This document shows, piece by piece, positions 17,469 to 26,927 of a stretch of DNA of 64,000 bases (positions are counted from its first letter, which is position 1; each line of letters starts with the position of its first letter). The translations under genes were made by a program, and so were the position numbers. Location of the stretch: assembly GCF_021432065.1 (NCBI RefSeq), contig NZ_CP090364.1, positions 1,316,601 through 1,380,600 of the forward strand, in the 5' to 3' direction. A model generated the notes under the pieces. The model saw only the letters and a program-made list of their open reading frames with translations. It was not told where the DNA came from and ran no database searches. The stretch is from Photobacterium sp. TLY01 (GTDB taxonomy: Bacteria > Pseudomonadota > Gammaproteobacteria > Enterobacterales > Vibrionaceae).

Positions 17469-18113
17469 TTGATCAATGTATTCCTTGTAGATGATCACGA
17501 ACTGGTTCGCACAGGGATCCGACGTCTTCTGGAAGATGTCCGTGGTATTAAAGTGGTAGGGGAAGCCATCAGTGGTGAGGACGCCGTCAAGTGGTGTCGA
17601 AACGAGCATGCCGACATAATCCTGATGGATATGAATATGCCAGGCATTGGTGGGCTGGAAGCGACGCGAAAGATCCTTCGCTTCAATCCGGATGTGAAGA
17701 TTATCGTGCTGACCGTCCATACGGAAAACCCATTCCCGACTAAAGTGATGCAAGCCGGTGCTTGCGGTTACCTGACCAAAGGGGCCGGAGCGGATGAAAT
17801 GGTTAACGCGATTCGTACGGTCAACAGCGGCCAGCGTTATATTTCGCCGGAAATTGCACAACAAATGGCGCTGAGCCAGTTTGCTTCCAACTCAGAGAAC
17901 CCGTTTAAGGATTTATCTGAGCGTGAATTACAAATCATGATGATGATTACCAAAGGTCAGAAAGTGACCGAGATTTCCGAGCAATTGAACCTAAGCCCGA
18001 AAACGGTAAACAGCTACCGTTATCGTTTGTTCAATAAACTGGATATCAATGGCGATGTTGAACTGACCCATCTTGCAATTCGTCATGGCATGTTAGACAC
18101 AGAGACCTTGTAG
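17469..18113 (+). CDS. uvrY: Response regulator UvrY/VarA (LuxR-type output)
   Basis: BarA/UvrY-type response regulator, 214 residues. The receiver domain occupies residues 1-120 ([27 protein letters not shown], in part; phospho-acceptor Asp in [12 protein letters not shown]), and the C-terminal LuxR-type helix-turn-helix contains [24 protein letters not shown], in part. Orthologues drive transcription of the Csr small RNAs. The start is the TTG at 17469, with GGAG eight bases upstream; the family N-terminus [13 protein letters not shown] fits it exactly. The unusual start may limit translation. Its TAG stop shares a base with the uvrC GTG start. Confidence 0.95.
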   Translation: MINVFLVDDHELVRTGIRRLLEDVRGIKVVGEAISGEDAVKWCRNEHADIILMDMNMPGIGGLEATRKILRFNPDVKIIVLTVHTENPFPTKVMQAGACGYLTKGAGADEMVNAIRTVNSGQRYISPEIAQQMALSQFASNSENPFKDLSERELQIMMMITKGQKVTEISEQLNLSPKTVNSYRYRLFNKLDINGDVELTHLAIRHGMLDTETL

Positions 18114-19948
18114 TGTCAGAAACGTTCGATGCAAAAAGTTTCCTGAAATCAGTCACAAACCAGCCTGGTGTATACCGAATGTATGACCAGGCTGGTGACG
18201 TTATTTATGTCGGTAAAGCCAAAGATCTGAAAAAACGGCTGGCCAGTTACTTCCGTGTTCAGGTGTCGAGTGAAAAGACCCGGGCACTGGTTCGCAACAT
18301 CTGTAAAATCGATGTCACGGTGACGCACACCGAAACAGAAGCGCTGATCCTCGAGCATAACTACATCAAGCAGTACCTGCCCAAATACAATGTCCTGCTG
18401 CGTGATGATAAGTCTTACCCCTATATTTTTCTGAGCGGCCAGCATCATCCGAAACTGGCGGTTCACCGGGGGGCAAAGAAACGCAAAGGCGAATACTTCG
18501 GCCCGTATCCGGATTCAGGCGCTGTTCGCCAAAGTCTGCACCTGCTCCAGAAAATCTTTCCGATCCGGCAATGTGAAGATTCGGTCTACGCCAATCGCAG
18601 CCGTCCCTGTCTGATGTACCAGATTGGCCGTTGTCTCGGTCCTTGTGTCAAGGGACTCGTCAGCGATGAGGACTATACAGAGCAGGTCAATTTTGTGCGC
18701 CTTTTCTTACAGGGCAAAGACCGCCAGGTGATCACTTCGCTGGTGGACAAAATGGAAGTGGCCAGTCAGCAGCTTGCGTTTGAAAAGGCCGCGCGTTACC
18801 GGGATCAGATTCAAGCCTTGCGCCGAATTCAGGAGCAACAATTTGTCAGTCAGGACAGCGACGATGATCTGGATGTTATCGGGATTGCACAAGACAAAGG
18901 CATGGCGTGTATTCATGCGTTGTTTATCCGTCAGGGCAAGGTGCTGGGCAGCCGAAGCTATTTTCCGCGGATGCCGGCTGATACGGATATCAATGAAGTG
19001 ATCACCAGCTTCATCAGTCAGTTCTATTTCAATCAGGCAGAAGGGCGGACCATTCCTTCTGTGATTCTTGTCAGTGAGTCATTGGGCGATGAACAGCCGG
19101 CTCTGTCTGCCGCGCTGACTGAAGTCGCTGGCCGAAAAGTCGACCTGCGCTCACAGGCCCGGGGCTATCGTGCCCGCTACCTGAAACTGGCACACACCAA
19201 TGCCCTGACAGCATTAACCAGCAAACTCAACCATAAAATGACGGTTCATCAGCGTGTGACCGAACTGCGTGAATTGCTGGGACTAGACTCACTTTCCCGT
19301 ATGGAATGCTTTGACATCAGCCATACGATGGGCGAGAAAACGGTAGCGTCTTGTGTTGTCTTCAATCAGGAAGGGCCGATCAAAGCAGAGTATCGCCGAT
19401 TCAATATTACCGGTATCACGGGTGGCGATGATTATGCTGCGATGGGACAAGTATTACATCGTCGATACAGTAAACAGATTGATCCGGATAAGATCCCCGA
19501 TATCATTTTCATCGACGGGGGCAAAGGACAGCTTTCCCGAGCCCATGAAGTGGTGAACCCCTTGTGCAGTGACTGGCCGAAAAAGCCATTGCTGGTGGGG
19601 GTGGCGAAGGGCACGACCCGCAAACCCGGCCTGGAAACCTTGCTACTGGTCACCGGGGAAGAATTTTCATTACCAAGCGATGCGCCGGCGCTGCATCTCA
19701 TTCAGCATATTCGTGATGAAAGCCATGACCATGCGATCAGTGGTCACAGGGCGCAGCGCGGAAAAGTCCGTAAACGGAGTACACTGGAAGATGTGGAAGG
19801 GATCGGGCCGAAACGCAGACAGGCATTGTTGAAGTATATGGGGGGATTACAGGAACTGAAACGCGCAAGCAGGGAAGAAATTGAAAAAGTGCCGGGCATA
19901 AGCCGATCTCTGGCCGAAAAAATATATGACGCATTGCAACACGGCTAG
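18113..19948 (+). CDS. uvrC: UvrABC excinuclease subunit C
   Basis: Nucleotide-excision-repair nuclease, 611 residues, making the dual incision with UvrB. N-terminal GIY-YIG nuclease domain ([22 protein letters not shown], in part), a cysteine pair region [16 protein letters not shown], a UVR domain near residues 205-240, the RNase H-like C-terminal nuclease ([22 protein letters not shown]), and a helix-hairpin-helix pair at the end. The start is GTG 18113, overlapping the uvrY stop by one base, so the two are translationally coupled. Adjacency to uvrY is the conserved gammaproteobacterial arrangement. Confidence 0.97.
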   Translation: MSETFDAKSFLKSVTNQPGVYRMYDQAGDVIYVGKAKDLKKRLASYFRVQVSSEKTRALVRNICKIDVTVTHTETEALILEHNYIKQYLPKYNVLLRDDKSYPYIFLSGQHHPKLAVHRGAKKRKGEYFGPYPDSGAVRQSLHLLQKIFPIRQCEDSVYANRSRPCLMYQIGRCLGPCVKGLVSDEDYTEQVNFVRLFLQGKDRQVITSLVDKMEVASQQLAFEKAARYRDQIQALRRIQEQQFVSQDSDDDLDVIGIAQDKGMACIHALFIRQGKVLGSRSYFPRMPADTDINEVITSFISQFYFNQAEGRTIPSVILVSESLGDEQPALSAALTEVAGRKVDLRSQARGYRARYLKLAHTNALTALTSKLNHKMTVHQRVTELRELLGLDSLSRMECFDISHTMGEKTVASCVVFNQEGPIKAEYRRFNITGITGGDDYAAMGQVLHRRYSKQIDPDKIPDIIFIDGGKGQLSRAHEVVNPLCSDWPKKPLLVGVAKGTTRKPGLETLLLVTGEEFSLPSDAPALHLIQHIRDESHDHAISGHRAQRGKVRKRSTLEDVEGIGPKRRQALLKYMGGLQELKRASREEIEKVPGISRSLAEKIYDALQHG

Positions 19949-20029
19949 CTTTGCGGCACCCTTAGGTCTGCTTACAGCGGAAAGGCTTTCGTTGGCAGGC
20001 ACAATACGTTAAACATAAGAACGAACAAT

Positions 20030-20587
20030 ATGCGCTTAACAATTCCAAATATCCTGAGTTTCGTCAGGCTGGTGCTCATTCCATTCTTCGTGATTACCTT
20101 CTACCTGCCTTACGAATGGTCACCGTTTGCTACGGCTCTCATTTTCACGATTGCAGGGATCACTGATTGGTTTGATGGTTACCTGGCCCGTAAGCTGGAC
20201 CAGACCTCAAGATTCGGTGCTTTTATCGATCCGGTTGCCGATAAAGTCATGGTGGCTGCGGCATTAGTCCTGGTGACTGAAAATTACCATTCGGTTTGGG
20301 TGACGATTCCAGCCATGACTATGATTGGCCGTGAAATTATCATTTCTGCACTCAGAGAGTGGATGGCAGAGCTGGGGAAACGCTCCAGTATCGCTGTTTC
20401 CTGGGTGGGCAAAGTGAAAACGGCGTCTCAGATGTTCGCACTGGTGATGTTGCTCTGGCATCCCAATGAGTGGCTGGAAACCATCGGATTTATTTCGCTG
20501 TACATTGCAACAATTTTGACTTACTGGTCAATGTATCTGTACCTGAAAGCCGCGAAGGGTGATTTACTCCATCCTGATAACATGTGA
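20030..20587 (+). CDS. pgsA: CDP-diacylglycerol--glycerol-3-phosphate 3-phosphatidyltransferase
   Basis: Inner-membrane enzyme (185 residues) committing CDP-diacylglycerol to phosphatidylglycerol synthesis. The CDP-alcohol phosphotransferase motif is intact in the segment [13 protein letters not shown] followed by [11 protein letters not shown] (D-x2-D-G-x2-A-R...G-x3-D-x3-D). Several hydrophobic helices follow. It lies 81 bases after uvrC on the same strand and is followed by a clear terminator, giving the usual uvrY-uvrC-pgsA block. Confidence 0.97.
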   Translation: MRLTIPNILSFVRLVLIPFFVITFYLPYEWSPFATALIFTIAGITDWFDGYLARKLDQTSRFGAFIDPVADKVMVAAALVLVTENYHSVWVTIPAMTMIGREIIISALREWMAELGKRSSIAVSWVGKVKTASQMFALVMLLWHPNEWLETIGFISLYIATILTYWSMYLYLKAAKGDLLHPDNM

Positions 20588-20612
20588 CAGAACAATCACC
20601 TACCTTTTTGCA

Positions 20613-20640
20613 GAAAGCGGCCATGGCCGCTTTTCTTTTA
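20613..20640 (+). terminator. Terminator after pgsA
   Basis: AGCGGCC-AT-GGCCGCT stem (20615-20632), flanked by AA and followed by TTTCTTTT, 26 bases after the pgsA stop. Confidence 0.85.
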
Positions 20641-20796
20641 ATCTTGTAACCAGTGTGTTGAAACAAAGTAGATGAATTTTTTTATTCGATCGTAAATTCT
20701 GCTTGGCAATGAAAAGCGCAATATGTTATTTTTCGCGCAATCTCAGGGGGCAACATATCTGAGACACATCCGTCATCATGAACTCAGGCTGATTGC

Positions 20797-20853
20797 ATGT
20801 TGACGATCCGTAGGTACTGCCGGCGATTGGCGCTGTCAGTAGAAGGGCATTAA
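20797..20853 (+). CDS. Candidate 18-residue arginine-rich leader peptide
   Basis: ATG-initiated mini-ORF encoding MLTIRRYCRRLALSVEGH, with four Arg in 18 residues. No good ribosome site is visible, so expression is doubtful. It is listed because basic, short upstream peptides are known to regulate some polyamine genes. Confidence 0.2.
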   Translation: MLTIRRYCRRLALSVEGH

Positions 20854-20903
20854 TAGTGCAGTCTTGCGTATTGAAGCAAGGGCATCATTGAGGGAACCCA
20901 ACT

Positions 20904-20975
20904 GTGAATACTTTTACGTCTCTAACCCGAATCAGCTTTGTCTTACCCAATTGCAGTATTATTACTGAGCCTTGA
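20904..20975 (+). CDS. Candidate 23-residue leader peptide
   Basis: GTG-initiated mini-ORF (MNTFTSLTRISFVLPNCSIITEP when started with Met). GAGGGA lies eight bases upstream, a better ribosome site than that of the main gene downstream. It ends 174 bases before the aminotransferase/decarboxylase start. A leader-peptide role is only inferred. Confidence 0.3.
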   Translation: MNTFTSLTRISFVLPNCSIITEP

Positions 20976-21149
20976 TCGTCCGATCACCATGTCTTCAGCT
21001 GACTATCTATCAAACCACAGTGATGCTTATCGCTGGGACTGTTAGTTGTGTGCTGAGTGCGCGTTACCGGTAAGTCACTGACTTATCAATGTCTTTTATA
21101 CTCAAAAGTACCACCTTTGGTGGGCTTCACTATTTTGGATTAAAAACCA

Positions 21150-24035
21150 ATGAGTAATGTGTTTGATTTTGACGATGTCAAGCATGCGTCCAATGTTCCT
21201 GTTGTTCATGACCTGTATGACCTGACCCCAGATGAGTTGCTGCTCAGTCAGGAGCACTATGAGTCGGAAGTTCGCTCTTATCCGCGTCGTTTGCCGTTGG
21301 CGATTATGAAAGCGACAGGTGTGTTGGTTGAAGACAGTCGTGGCCAGGTCTTTCTGGACTGCCTGGCAGGCGCAGGTACTCTGGCTCTGGGTTACAACCA
21401 TCCTGAGATTAACCAAGCAATCATTGACCAGCTGAATGCGGGTATTCCGTATCAGACGCTGGACATGACGACACCCGTAAAAGATAAATTTATCCGTGAA
21501 GTGATGAACTTCCTGCCGGATGAGTTTGCTGCCAATGCTCGCATTCAATTCTGCGGTCCGTCTGGTGCAGACGCTGTAGAAGCTGCCATTAAGCTGGCCA
21601 AGCAAACCACTGGCCGCAACGTGATGATGGCTTTCCATGGTGCGTATCACGGGATGACCAACGGTACGATGGCCATGATGGGCAACCTGAACACCAAGGC
21701 ACGTCGCCAGGGTCTGATGGCTGACGTCCACTTCATGCCGTTCCCGTACAGCATGCGCTGCCCGTTTGGTATCGGCGGTGATGAAGGTGCGAAACAAACC
21801 CTGCGTTATCTGGAGCGCATGCTGAACGATGATGAAAGCGGTGTACAAAAACCGGCTGCAATCATTGTGGAACCGGTACAGGGTGAGGGTGGTGTGATTC
21901 CTGCTCCTGCATTCTGGCTGCGTGAACTGCGCCGTATTACCAAAGAACACGGTATTCTGCTGATTTTTGATGAAATTCAGTGTGGTATTGGTAAAACCGG
22001 TTTCAATTTTGCGTTTGAAGAATCAGGCATTACCCCGGACATCCTGTGCTTGTCGAAAGCTGTGGGCGGTGGTCTGCCAATGTCTCTGCTGGTATTTGAT
22101 AAATCGGTTGATACCTGGCGTCCGGGCGAGCACACGGGCACATTCCGTGGCAACCAACTGGCGATGGCAACCGGTGCAAAAGCGCTGGAAATTATCCGTC
22201 GTGACAACCTGGTTGAGCATGCCCGCGTGGCAGGTCAGTACCTGCGTGAAGGTCTGGAGCGTATTGCGACTTATGTTGATTGTATCGGCGAAGTGCGTGG
22301 CAAAGGCCTGATGCTGGGTGTTGAGATCGTCAAAGGCGGTAAGAAAAACAAATTCGGTGAGCCGGAAGCGGATCCGCAACTGACCATGCAAATTCAGCGT
22401 GCTGCGCTGGAGCGTGGCCTGATCATTGAGAAAGGCGGCCGTCAGGGTTCTGTCCTGCGCTTCCTGCCACCTTTGATCATCAGCCTGGAGCAGATTGACT
22501 TCGCACTGGATGCACTGAGCAAAGCGATTATCGCCACTGCCGGTCCTGCAAAAGTGGTTGAAAAGTCAGCAGTAAGCGATGCCGACAAATGGCGCTCTTT
22601 CTTCATCCAGACCGGTGAAGGCGGTGCGGATCAGTTTGAAGCGGCGCTGAACCAGACAACTAAAGTTCTGAAGCAAGTTTTTGAAAGTACCACAGCGCCA
22701 TACTCAGGTATGGAGCCGCAGGTGCTGAAAAACCTGATCAACAATATCGAATTGAATGATCAGCAACTGCCGCTGGATGCCGTGATTGACCAGGCGGGCG
22801 AACTGATTGCTAAAAACTCAATCATTGTTCAGCATCCGAATTGCATTGCGCACCTGCACACGCCACCTCTGGTGCCGGCTGTCGCGGCTGAAGCATTCAT
22901 TGCTGCCCTGAATCAATCCATGGATTCATGGGATCAGTCTACCGCTGCGACCTTTGTGGAGCAGAAAGTTGTCGACTGGCTGTGCGGTGTCTACGGTTAT
23001 GACAAGCAAGCGGATGGTGTCTTCACCAGTGGTGGTACGCAGAGCAACCTGATGGGCTTGCTGCTGGCACGTGATCGCTTTGCAGATATCCAGTCGGGTC
23101 ATAACATTCAGAAGCAAGGTCTGCCTGAGTATGCCGGCAAGATGCGCATTCTGTGCTCGAAGAAATCGCACTTCACCGTGCAGAAGTCAGCGTCGCTGAT
23201 GGGCCTGGGTGAGCACGCGGTAGAAACCGTGGATACACATCCGGACGGCACCATTAAACTGGCATCGCTGGTGACGCGTATTGATGAGCTGAAGCGCGAT
23301 GGTTTGCTGCCGTTTGCCGTAGTCGGTACAGCGGGTACCACAGATCACGGTGCAATCGATGATCTGGATGGTCTGGCAGATATCGCGGCTCAGCATAATA
23401 TGTGGCTGCATGTCGATGGTGCTTACGGTGGTGCGCTGATTCTGAGCCGTCACAAAACGCGTCTGCACGGCATTGAGCGTGCGGATTCGATTAGCGTGGA
23501 CTTCCACAAGCTGTTCTATCAACCAATCAGCTGTGGTGCGGTGATCATCAAAGACAAGAGTAACTTCAAGTATCTGCTGCATCATGCGGATTACCTGAAC
23601 CGTGAAGACGATGTCGTACCAAACCTGGTTGATAAGTCTATCGCGACCACCAAGCGTTTTGATGCACTGAAAGTATTGATGACAATGCAAGCTGTCGGGA
23701 CTCATTCACTGGGTGCGATGTATGACCACCTGCTGGGTCAGACGCAACAGGTTGCAGACATGATCAACCAGTCAGAAGAGTTTGAACTGCTGGCAGATCC
23801 TGCGCTGTCGACGGTACTGTTCCGCCATGTTGGCAATACAGAGGCTGATCTGGACCAATTGAACAAAAAATTGCGTTTTGAGGCCCTGGTGAAAGGTGTT
23901 GCAGTATTGGGTGAAACCGTAGTTGATGGCAAAATTGCCCTCAAGCTTACGATTCTCAACCCATGTCTGACCATGGCAGATTTTGAGAACCTGCTCAATG
24001 AAGTTAACCAGCTTGCTTGTTCACTGGTTGACTGA
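21150..24035 (+). CDS. Fused L-2,4-diaminobutyrate aminotransferase / decarboxylase
   Basis: Bifunctional PLP protein of 961 residues. Residues 1 to about 450 are a class III aminotransferase (GYNHPEINQAIIDQL, FCGPSGADAVEAAIKLAK, active-site Lys in LCLSKAVGGGLP), which makes 2,4-diaminobutyrate from aspartate semialdehyde. Residues from about 500 to 961 are a group II decarboxylase (HTPPLVPAVAAEAF, FTSGGTQSNLMGLLLAR, HVDGAYGGALILS, PLP Lys in SVDFHKLFYQP), which makes 1,3-diaminopropane. Many bacteria carry these as two genes; the fusion is the Vibrio-type form. First gene of the norspermidine operon, with 69 bases to the next gene. The ribosome site (TTGGAT) is weak. Confidence 0.95.
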   Translation: MSNVFDFDDVKHASNVPVVHDLYDLTPDELLLSQEHYESEVRSYPRRLPLAIMKATGVLVEDSRGQVFLDCLAGAGTLALGYNHPEINQAIIDQLNAGIPYQTLDMTTPVKDKFIREVMNFLPDEFAANARIQFCGPSGADAVEAAIKLAKQTTGRNVMMAFHGAYHGMTNGTMAMMGNLNTKARRQGLMADVHFMPFPYSMRCPFGIGGDEGAKQTLRYLERMLNDDESGVQKPAAIIVEPVQGEGGVIPAPAFWLRELRRITKEHGILLIFDEIQCGIGKTGFNFAFEESGITPDILCLSKAVGGGLPMSLLVFDKSVDTWRPGEHTGTFRGNQLAMATGAKALEIIRRDNLVEHARVAGQYLREGLERIATYVDCIGEVRGKGLMLGVEIVKGGKKNKFGEPEADPQLTMQIQRAALERGLIIEKGGRQGSVLRFLPPLIISLEQIDFALDALSKAIIATAGPAKVVEKSAVSDADKWRSFFIQTGEGGADQFEAALNQTTKVLKQVFESTTAPYSGMEPQVLKNLINNIELNDQQLPLDAVIDQAGELIAKNSIIVQHPNCIAHLHTPPLVPAVAAEAFIAALNQSMDSWDQSTAATFVEQKVVDWLCGVYGYDKQADGVFTSGGTQSNLMGLLLARDRFADIQSGHNIQKQGLPEYAGKMRILCSKKSHFTVQKSASLMGLGEHAVETVDTHPDGTIKLASLVTRIDELKRDGLLPFAVVGTAGTTDHGAIDDLDGLADIAAQHNMWLHVDGAYGGALILSRHKTRLHGIERADSISVDFHKLFYQPISCGAVIIKDKSNFKYLLHHADYLNREDDVVPNLVDKSIATTKRFDALKVLMTMQAVGTHSLGAMYDHLLGQTQQVADMINQSEEFELLADPALSTVLFRHVGNTEADLDQLNKKLRFEALVKGVAVLGETVVDGKIALKLTILNPCLTMADFENLLNEVNQLACSLVD

Positions 24036-24104
24036 GTGACGTGGCTTGCTCCAGTGGGGCTGGAGCAAGCCAATGTTTTATCTGAAGAAGACGGAATAAA
24101 TTAA

Positions 24105-25349
24105 ATGGCAATTTTACAAATCGGTGCTGGGGGTGTTGGCTGGGTTATTGCCCATAAAGCTGCTCAAAACAATGATGTGTTAGGTGATATTACTATCGCT
24201 TCGCGTACTGTGAACAAGTGCGAACAGATCATTGAATCCATCAAGGGTCGCAACAATATGAAAGATCCAGGCAAGAAGCTTGAGGCTCGTGCCGTGGATG
24301 CTGACGATGTCGATGCCCTGGTGGCACTGATCAAAGAGGTTCAGCCAGATCTTGTAATTAACGCTGGTCCTCCTTGGGTTAACGTTGCAATCATGGAAGC
24401 CTGTTATCAGGCGAAAGTGTCCTATCTGGATACATCAGTGGCGGTTGACCTGTGTAGCGAAGGTCAGCAAGTGCCAGAAGCCTATGACCCTCAGTGGGCT
24501 TTCCGTGACAAATTTGCAGAAGCAGGTATCACAGGTATTTTGGGCGCTGGCTTCGATCCGGGCGTCGTGAGCGTATTTGCTGCCTATGCAGTGAAGCACC
24601 TGTTTGATGAGATTGATTCAATCGACGTGATGGACGTCAACGCTGGCGATCACGGTAAGAAATTTGCGACCAATTTTGATCCTGAAACCAACATGCTGGA
24701 AATTCAGGGCGACTCTTTCTACTGGGAAGACGGTGAGTGGAAGCAGGTTGGCTGCCACACCCGCATGATGGAATTTGATTTTCCGCTGGTCGGCTCGCAA
24801 AAAGTGTACTCCATGGCGCACGACGAAGTGCGTTCAATGATAGAATTCATCCCTGCCAAACGCATCGAATTCTGGATGGGTTTTGGTGATCGTTACCTGA
24901 ACTATTTCAACTGCATGCGCGACATCGGTTTGCTGAGTCCTGATCCTGTCACGCTGGGTGACGGTACTGTGGTTGAGCCACTGAAAGTGCTGAAAGCTTT
25001 GTTGCCAGATCCAACCACACTGGCGCCGGGTTACACAGGCAAAACCTGTATCGGTACCTGGGTGCAGGGCACCAAAAGTGGCGAGCCGCGCAGTGTGTTC
25101 ATCTACAACAACGCTGATCATGAAGTGGCTTACAAAGATGTTGAGCATCAGGCGATTGCCTACACCACAGGTGTTCCTGCAATCACTGCGGCATTGCAGT
25201 TCTTTGCTGGAAAATGGGCCGATGCCGGTGTGTTCAATATGGAGCAGCTGGATCCGGACCCGTTCCTGGCAACCATGCCGAAAATTGGCCTGGACTGGCA
25301 TGTTCAGGAGCTGGAACCTCGCCAGCCACTGATTAATATTCTCAAGTAA
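24105..25349 (+). CDS. Carboxynorspermidine dehydrogenase (saccharopine dehydrogenase-like)
   Basis: 414-residue NAD(P)-dependent enzyme of the saccharopine dehydrogenase (LYS1/LYS9-like) family. The N-terminal Rossmann segment ILQIGAGGVGWVIAHKAA is clear, with DLVINAGPPWVNVAIMEAC and GAGFDPGVVSVFAAYA further on. In the norspermidine pathway it condenses 1,3-diaminopropane with aspartate semialdehyde and reduces the product to carboxynorspermidine. Position between the DABA aminotransferase/decarboxylase and nspC fixes the assignment; by sequence alone it could be a carboxyspermidine dehydrogenase. Confidence 0.94.
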   Translation: MAILQIGAGGVGWVIAHKAAQNNDVLGDITIASRTVNKCEQIIESIKGRNNMKDPGKKLEARAVDADDVDALVALIKEVQPDLVINAGPPWVNVAIMEACYQAKVSYLDTSVAVDLCSEGQQVPEAYDPQWAFRDKFAEAGITGILGAGFDPGVVSVFAAYAVKHLFDEIDSIDVMDVNAGDHGKKFATNFDPETNMLEIQGDSFYWEDGEWKQVGCHTRMMEFDFPLVGSQKVYSMAHDEVRSMIEFIPAKRIEFWMGFGDRYLNYFNCMRDIGLLSPDPVTLGDGTVVEPLKVLKALLPDPTTLAPGYTGKTCIGTWVQGTKSGEPRSVFIYNNADHEVAYKDVEHQAIAYTTGVPAITAALQFFAGKWADAGVFNMEQLDPDPFLATMPKIGLDWHVQELEPRQPLINILK

Positions 25350-25426
25350 GTCACAGACTGTTGAGTTCACCATATTCAAGCCGGCGTTGGAAACGACACC
25401 GGCTTCTTTAGATAGAAGCTTAGAAT

Positions 25427-26560
25427 ATGCAGCATCCTGAATTAAAAACCCCGTATTTCATGATTGATGAGAGCAAACTAATCCGCAATCTTGAAATCGC
25501 CAAGAAACTGAAAGAATTGTCCGGTGTGAAACTGGTTCTGGCCCTGAAATGCTTTTCTACCTGGGGTGTGTTCGACATCATCAAACCGTATCTGGACGGC
25601 ACAACCAGCAGCGGCCCGTTTGAAGTGAAGCTGGGTTATGACACCTTCGGCGGTGAAACGCACGCTTACAGCGTGGGTTACAGCGAAGATGACGTGAAAG
25701 AAGTCGCGGATATCTGCGATAAAATGATTTTTAACTCGCAAAATCAGCTGGCTGCGCACCGTCATCTGGTGGAAGGCAAGGCGGAGCTGGGCCTGCGTCT
25801 GAATCCGGGTGTCAGCTATGCAGGTCAGGATCTGGCCGACCCGGCGCGTCAGTTCTCCCGTCTGGGTGTTCAGATCAATCACATCAACCCGGAAGTATTT
25901 AGCACTATTGACGGCGTGATGTTCCACATGAATTGTGAAAACAAAGATGTGGATGCCTTTATTCGTTTGCTGGATGACATTTCTGCACAGTTCGGTACGT
26001 ATCTGGACCAGCTGAAATGGGTGAGCCTGGGTGGCGGTGTCTTCTTCACTTGGCCGGGCTATGATGTTGAGAAACTGGCCGCAGCACTGAAAGCGTTTTC
26101 TGAAAAACACGGCGTTCAGCTTTATCTGGAGCCGGGTGAAGCCATCATTACGCAAACCACTGATCTGGTGGTGACGGTTGTTGATATCGTCGAAAACGAG
26201 CTCAAAACAGCCATCGTTGACAGTGCAACCGAAGCGCACCGTTTAGATACCTTAATCTATAACGAACCGGCTTCGATCCGCGGCGCAAGCGAGAGCGGTG
26301 ATCACCGTTACGTGATTGGCAGTTGTTCATGTCTGGCTGGTGATCAGTTCTGTGTCACCCAGTTTGATCAGCCGCTGGAAATTGGTCAGCGTCTTCACAT
26401 TATGGACAGTGCTGGCTACACCATGGTGAAACTGAACTGGTTCAACGGCCTGAAAATGCCGTCGATTTACTGCCAGCGTGCGAATGGCGAAGTGCAGAAG
26501 TTGAATGAATTCGGCTACGAAGACTTCAAACGTTCCTTGTCTCAGTGGTCGGTGAATTAA
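25427..26560 (+). CDS. nspC: Carboxynorspermidine decarboxylase
   Basis: Fold-III PLP decarboxylase (377 residues) related to ornithine and diaminopimelate decarboxylases; it releases norspermidine (or spermidine) from the carboxy-intermediate. Family features: PLP Lys in [14 protein letters not shown], the [14 protein letters not shown] glycine loop, YLEPGEAI, and the Cys in [11 protein letters not shown]. It is last in the operon, 77 bases after the dehydrogenase, and is followed by a strong terminator. Norspermidine is a biofilm-related polyamine in Vibrio; that role here is inferred. Confidence 0.95.
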   Translation: MQHPELKTPYFMIDESKLIRNLEIAKKLKELSGVKLVLALKCFSTWGVFDIIKPYLDGTTSSGPFEVKLGYDTFGGETHAYSVGYSEDDVKEVADICDKMIFNSQNQLAAHRHLVEGKAELGLRLNPGVSYAGQDLADPARQFSRLGVQINHINPEVFSTIDGVMFHMNCENKDVDAFIRLLDDISAQFGTYLDQLKWVSLGGGVFFTWPGYDVEKLAAALKAFSEKHGVQLYLEPGEAIITQTTDLVVTVVDIVENELKTAIVDSATEAHRLDTLIYNEPASIRGASESGDHRYVIGSCSCLAGDQFCVTQFDQPLEIGQRLHIMDSAGYTMVKLNWFNGLKMPSIYCQRANGEVQKLNEFGYEDFKRSLSQWSVN

Positions 26561-26583
26561 GATTCAGCCAAGTAAAAAAATTG

Positions 26584-26612
26584 AAGGCCGGTCACTGACC
26601 GGCCTTTGTTTT
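26584..26612 (+). terminator. Terminator of the norspermidine operon
   Basis: AAGGCCGGTCA / TGACCGGCCTT near-perfect stem (26584-26606) followed by TGTTTT, 24 bases after the nspC stop. Confidence 0.9.
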
Positions 26613-26695
26613 ATCGGTGACATCAGCACTTTGGTGCAGTTTTTAACTGGTTGAGAGAAAATTTGAGCAAATAAACGCAAAAGACTAATTAGTGT

Positions 26696-26723
26696 TTGAC
26701 TCAAATTTTAAAATCAGTAAATT
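26696..26723 (+). promoter_or_regulatory. Probable tRNA-Cys promoter
   Basis: TTGACT (26696-26701) and TAAATT (26718-26723) with a 16-base spacer, about 40 bases upstream of the tRNA. Confidence 0.6.
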
Positions 26724-26761
26724 AGCACCCACACCGCAACAATGAAGCGGTATCACAAAAT

Positions 26762-26835
26762 GGCGCGTTGGCAGAGTGGCTATGCAGCGGATTGCAAATC
26801 CGTGGACCTCGGTTCGACTCCGGGACGCGCCTCCA
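26762..26835 (+). tRNA. tRNA-Cys (GCA)
   Basis: 74-base cloverleaf with a 7-bp acceptor stem (GGCGCGT/ACGCGCC), encoded CCA end, T-loop GGTTCGACTCC and anticodon GCA at 26794-26796 within GGATT-GCA-AATCC. A terminator follows. Here it stands alone, downstream of nspC. Confidence 0.97.
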
Positions 26836-26882
26836 TATTTGATTGAAGTGATGTTTTCACTTTGGTCCTGCAAGACATAAGA

Positions 26883-26908
26883 AACCCAGCTTTCAGGCTG
26901 GGTTTTTT
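26883..26908 (+). terminator. Terminator after tRNA-Cys
   Basis: AACCCAGC-TTTCAG-GCTGGGTT stem followed by TTTT. It lies 48 bases past the tRNA. Confidence 0.85.
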
Positions 26909-26927
26909 GATCTCACCTCTATTGAGT

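Larger units (their letters stand above)
20641..21149 (+). promoter_or_regulatory. Long leader/intergenic region ahead of the norspermidine operon
   Basis: About 510 bases with no full gene. Visible elements: CTCAG/CTGAG pairing at 20742-20763, a TACTG/CAGTA stem near 20815-20841, two mini-ORFs (20797-20853 and 20904-20975), a 15-base palindrome (TAAGTCA-C-TGACTTA, 21071-21085) next to a -10-like TATACT (21097-21102), and a CCACC-TTT-GGTGG hairpin (21111-21123) shortly before the start codon. Long structured leaders are plausible for polyamine genes, but this one is not assigned to a known RNA class. Confidence 0.45.

Noticed and set aside
16916-17476. 186-codon leftward reading frame in the xdhA-uvrY gap
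   Set aside because: No family features, unlikely composition (many Ser, His and Cys in runs), no ribosome site, and its start would overlap the uvrY start region.
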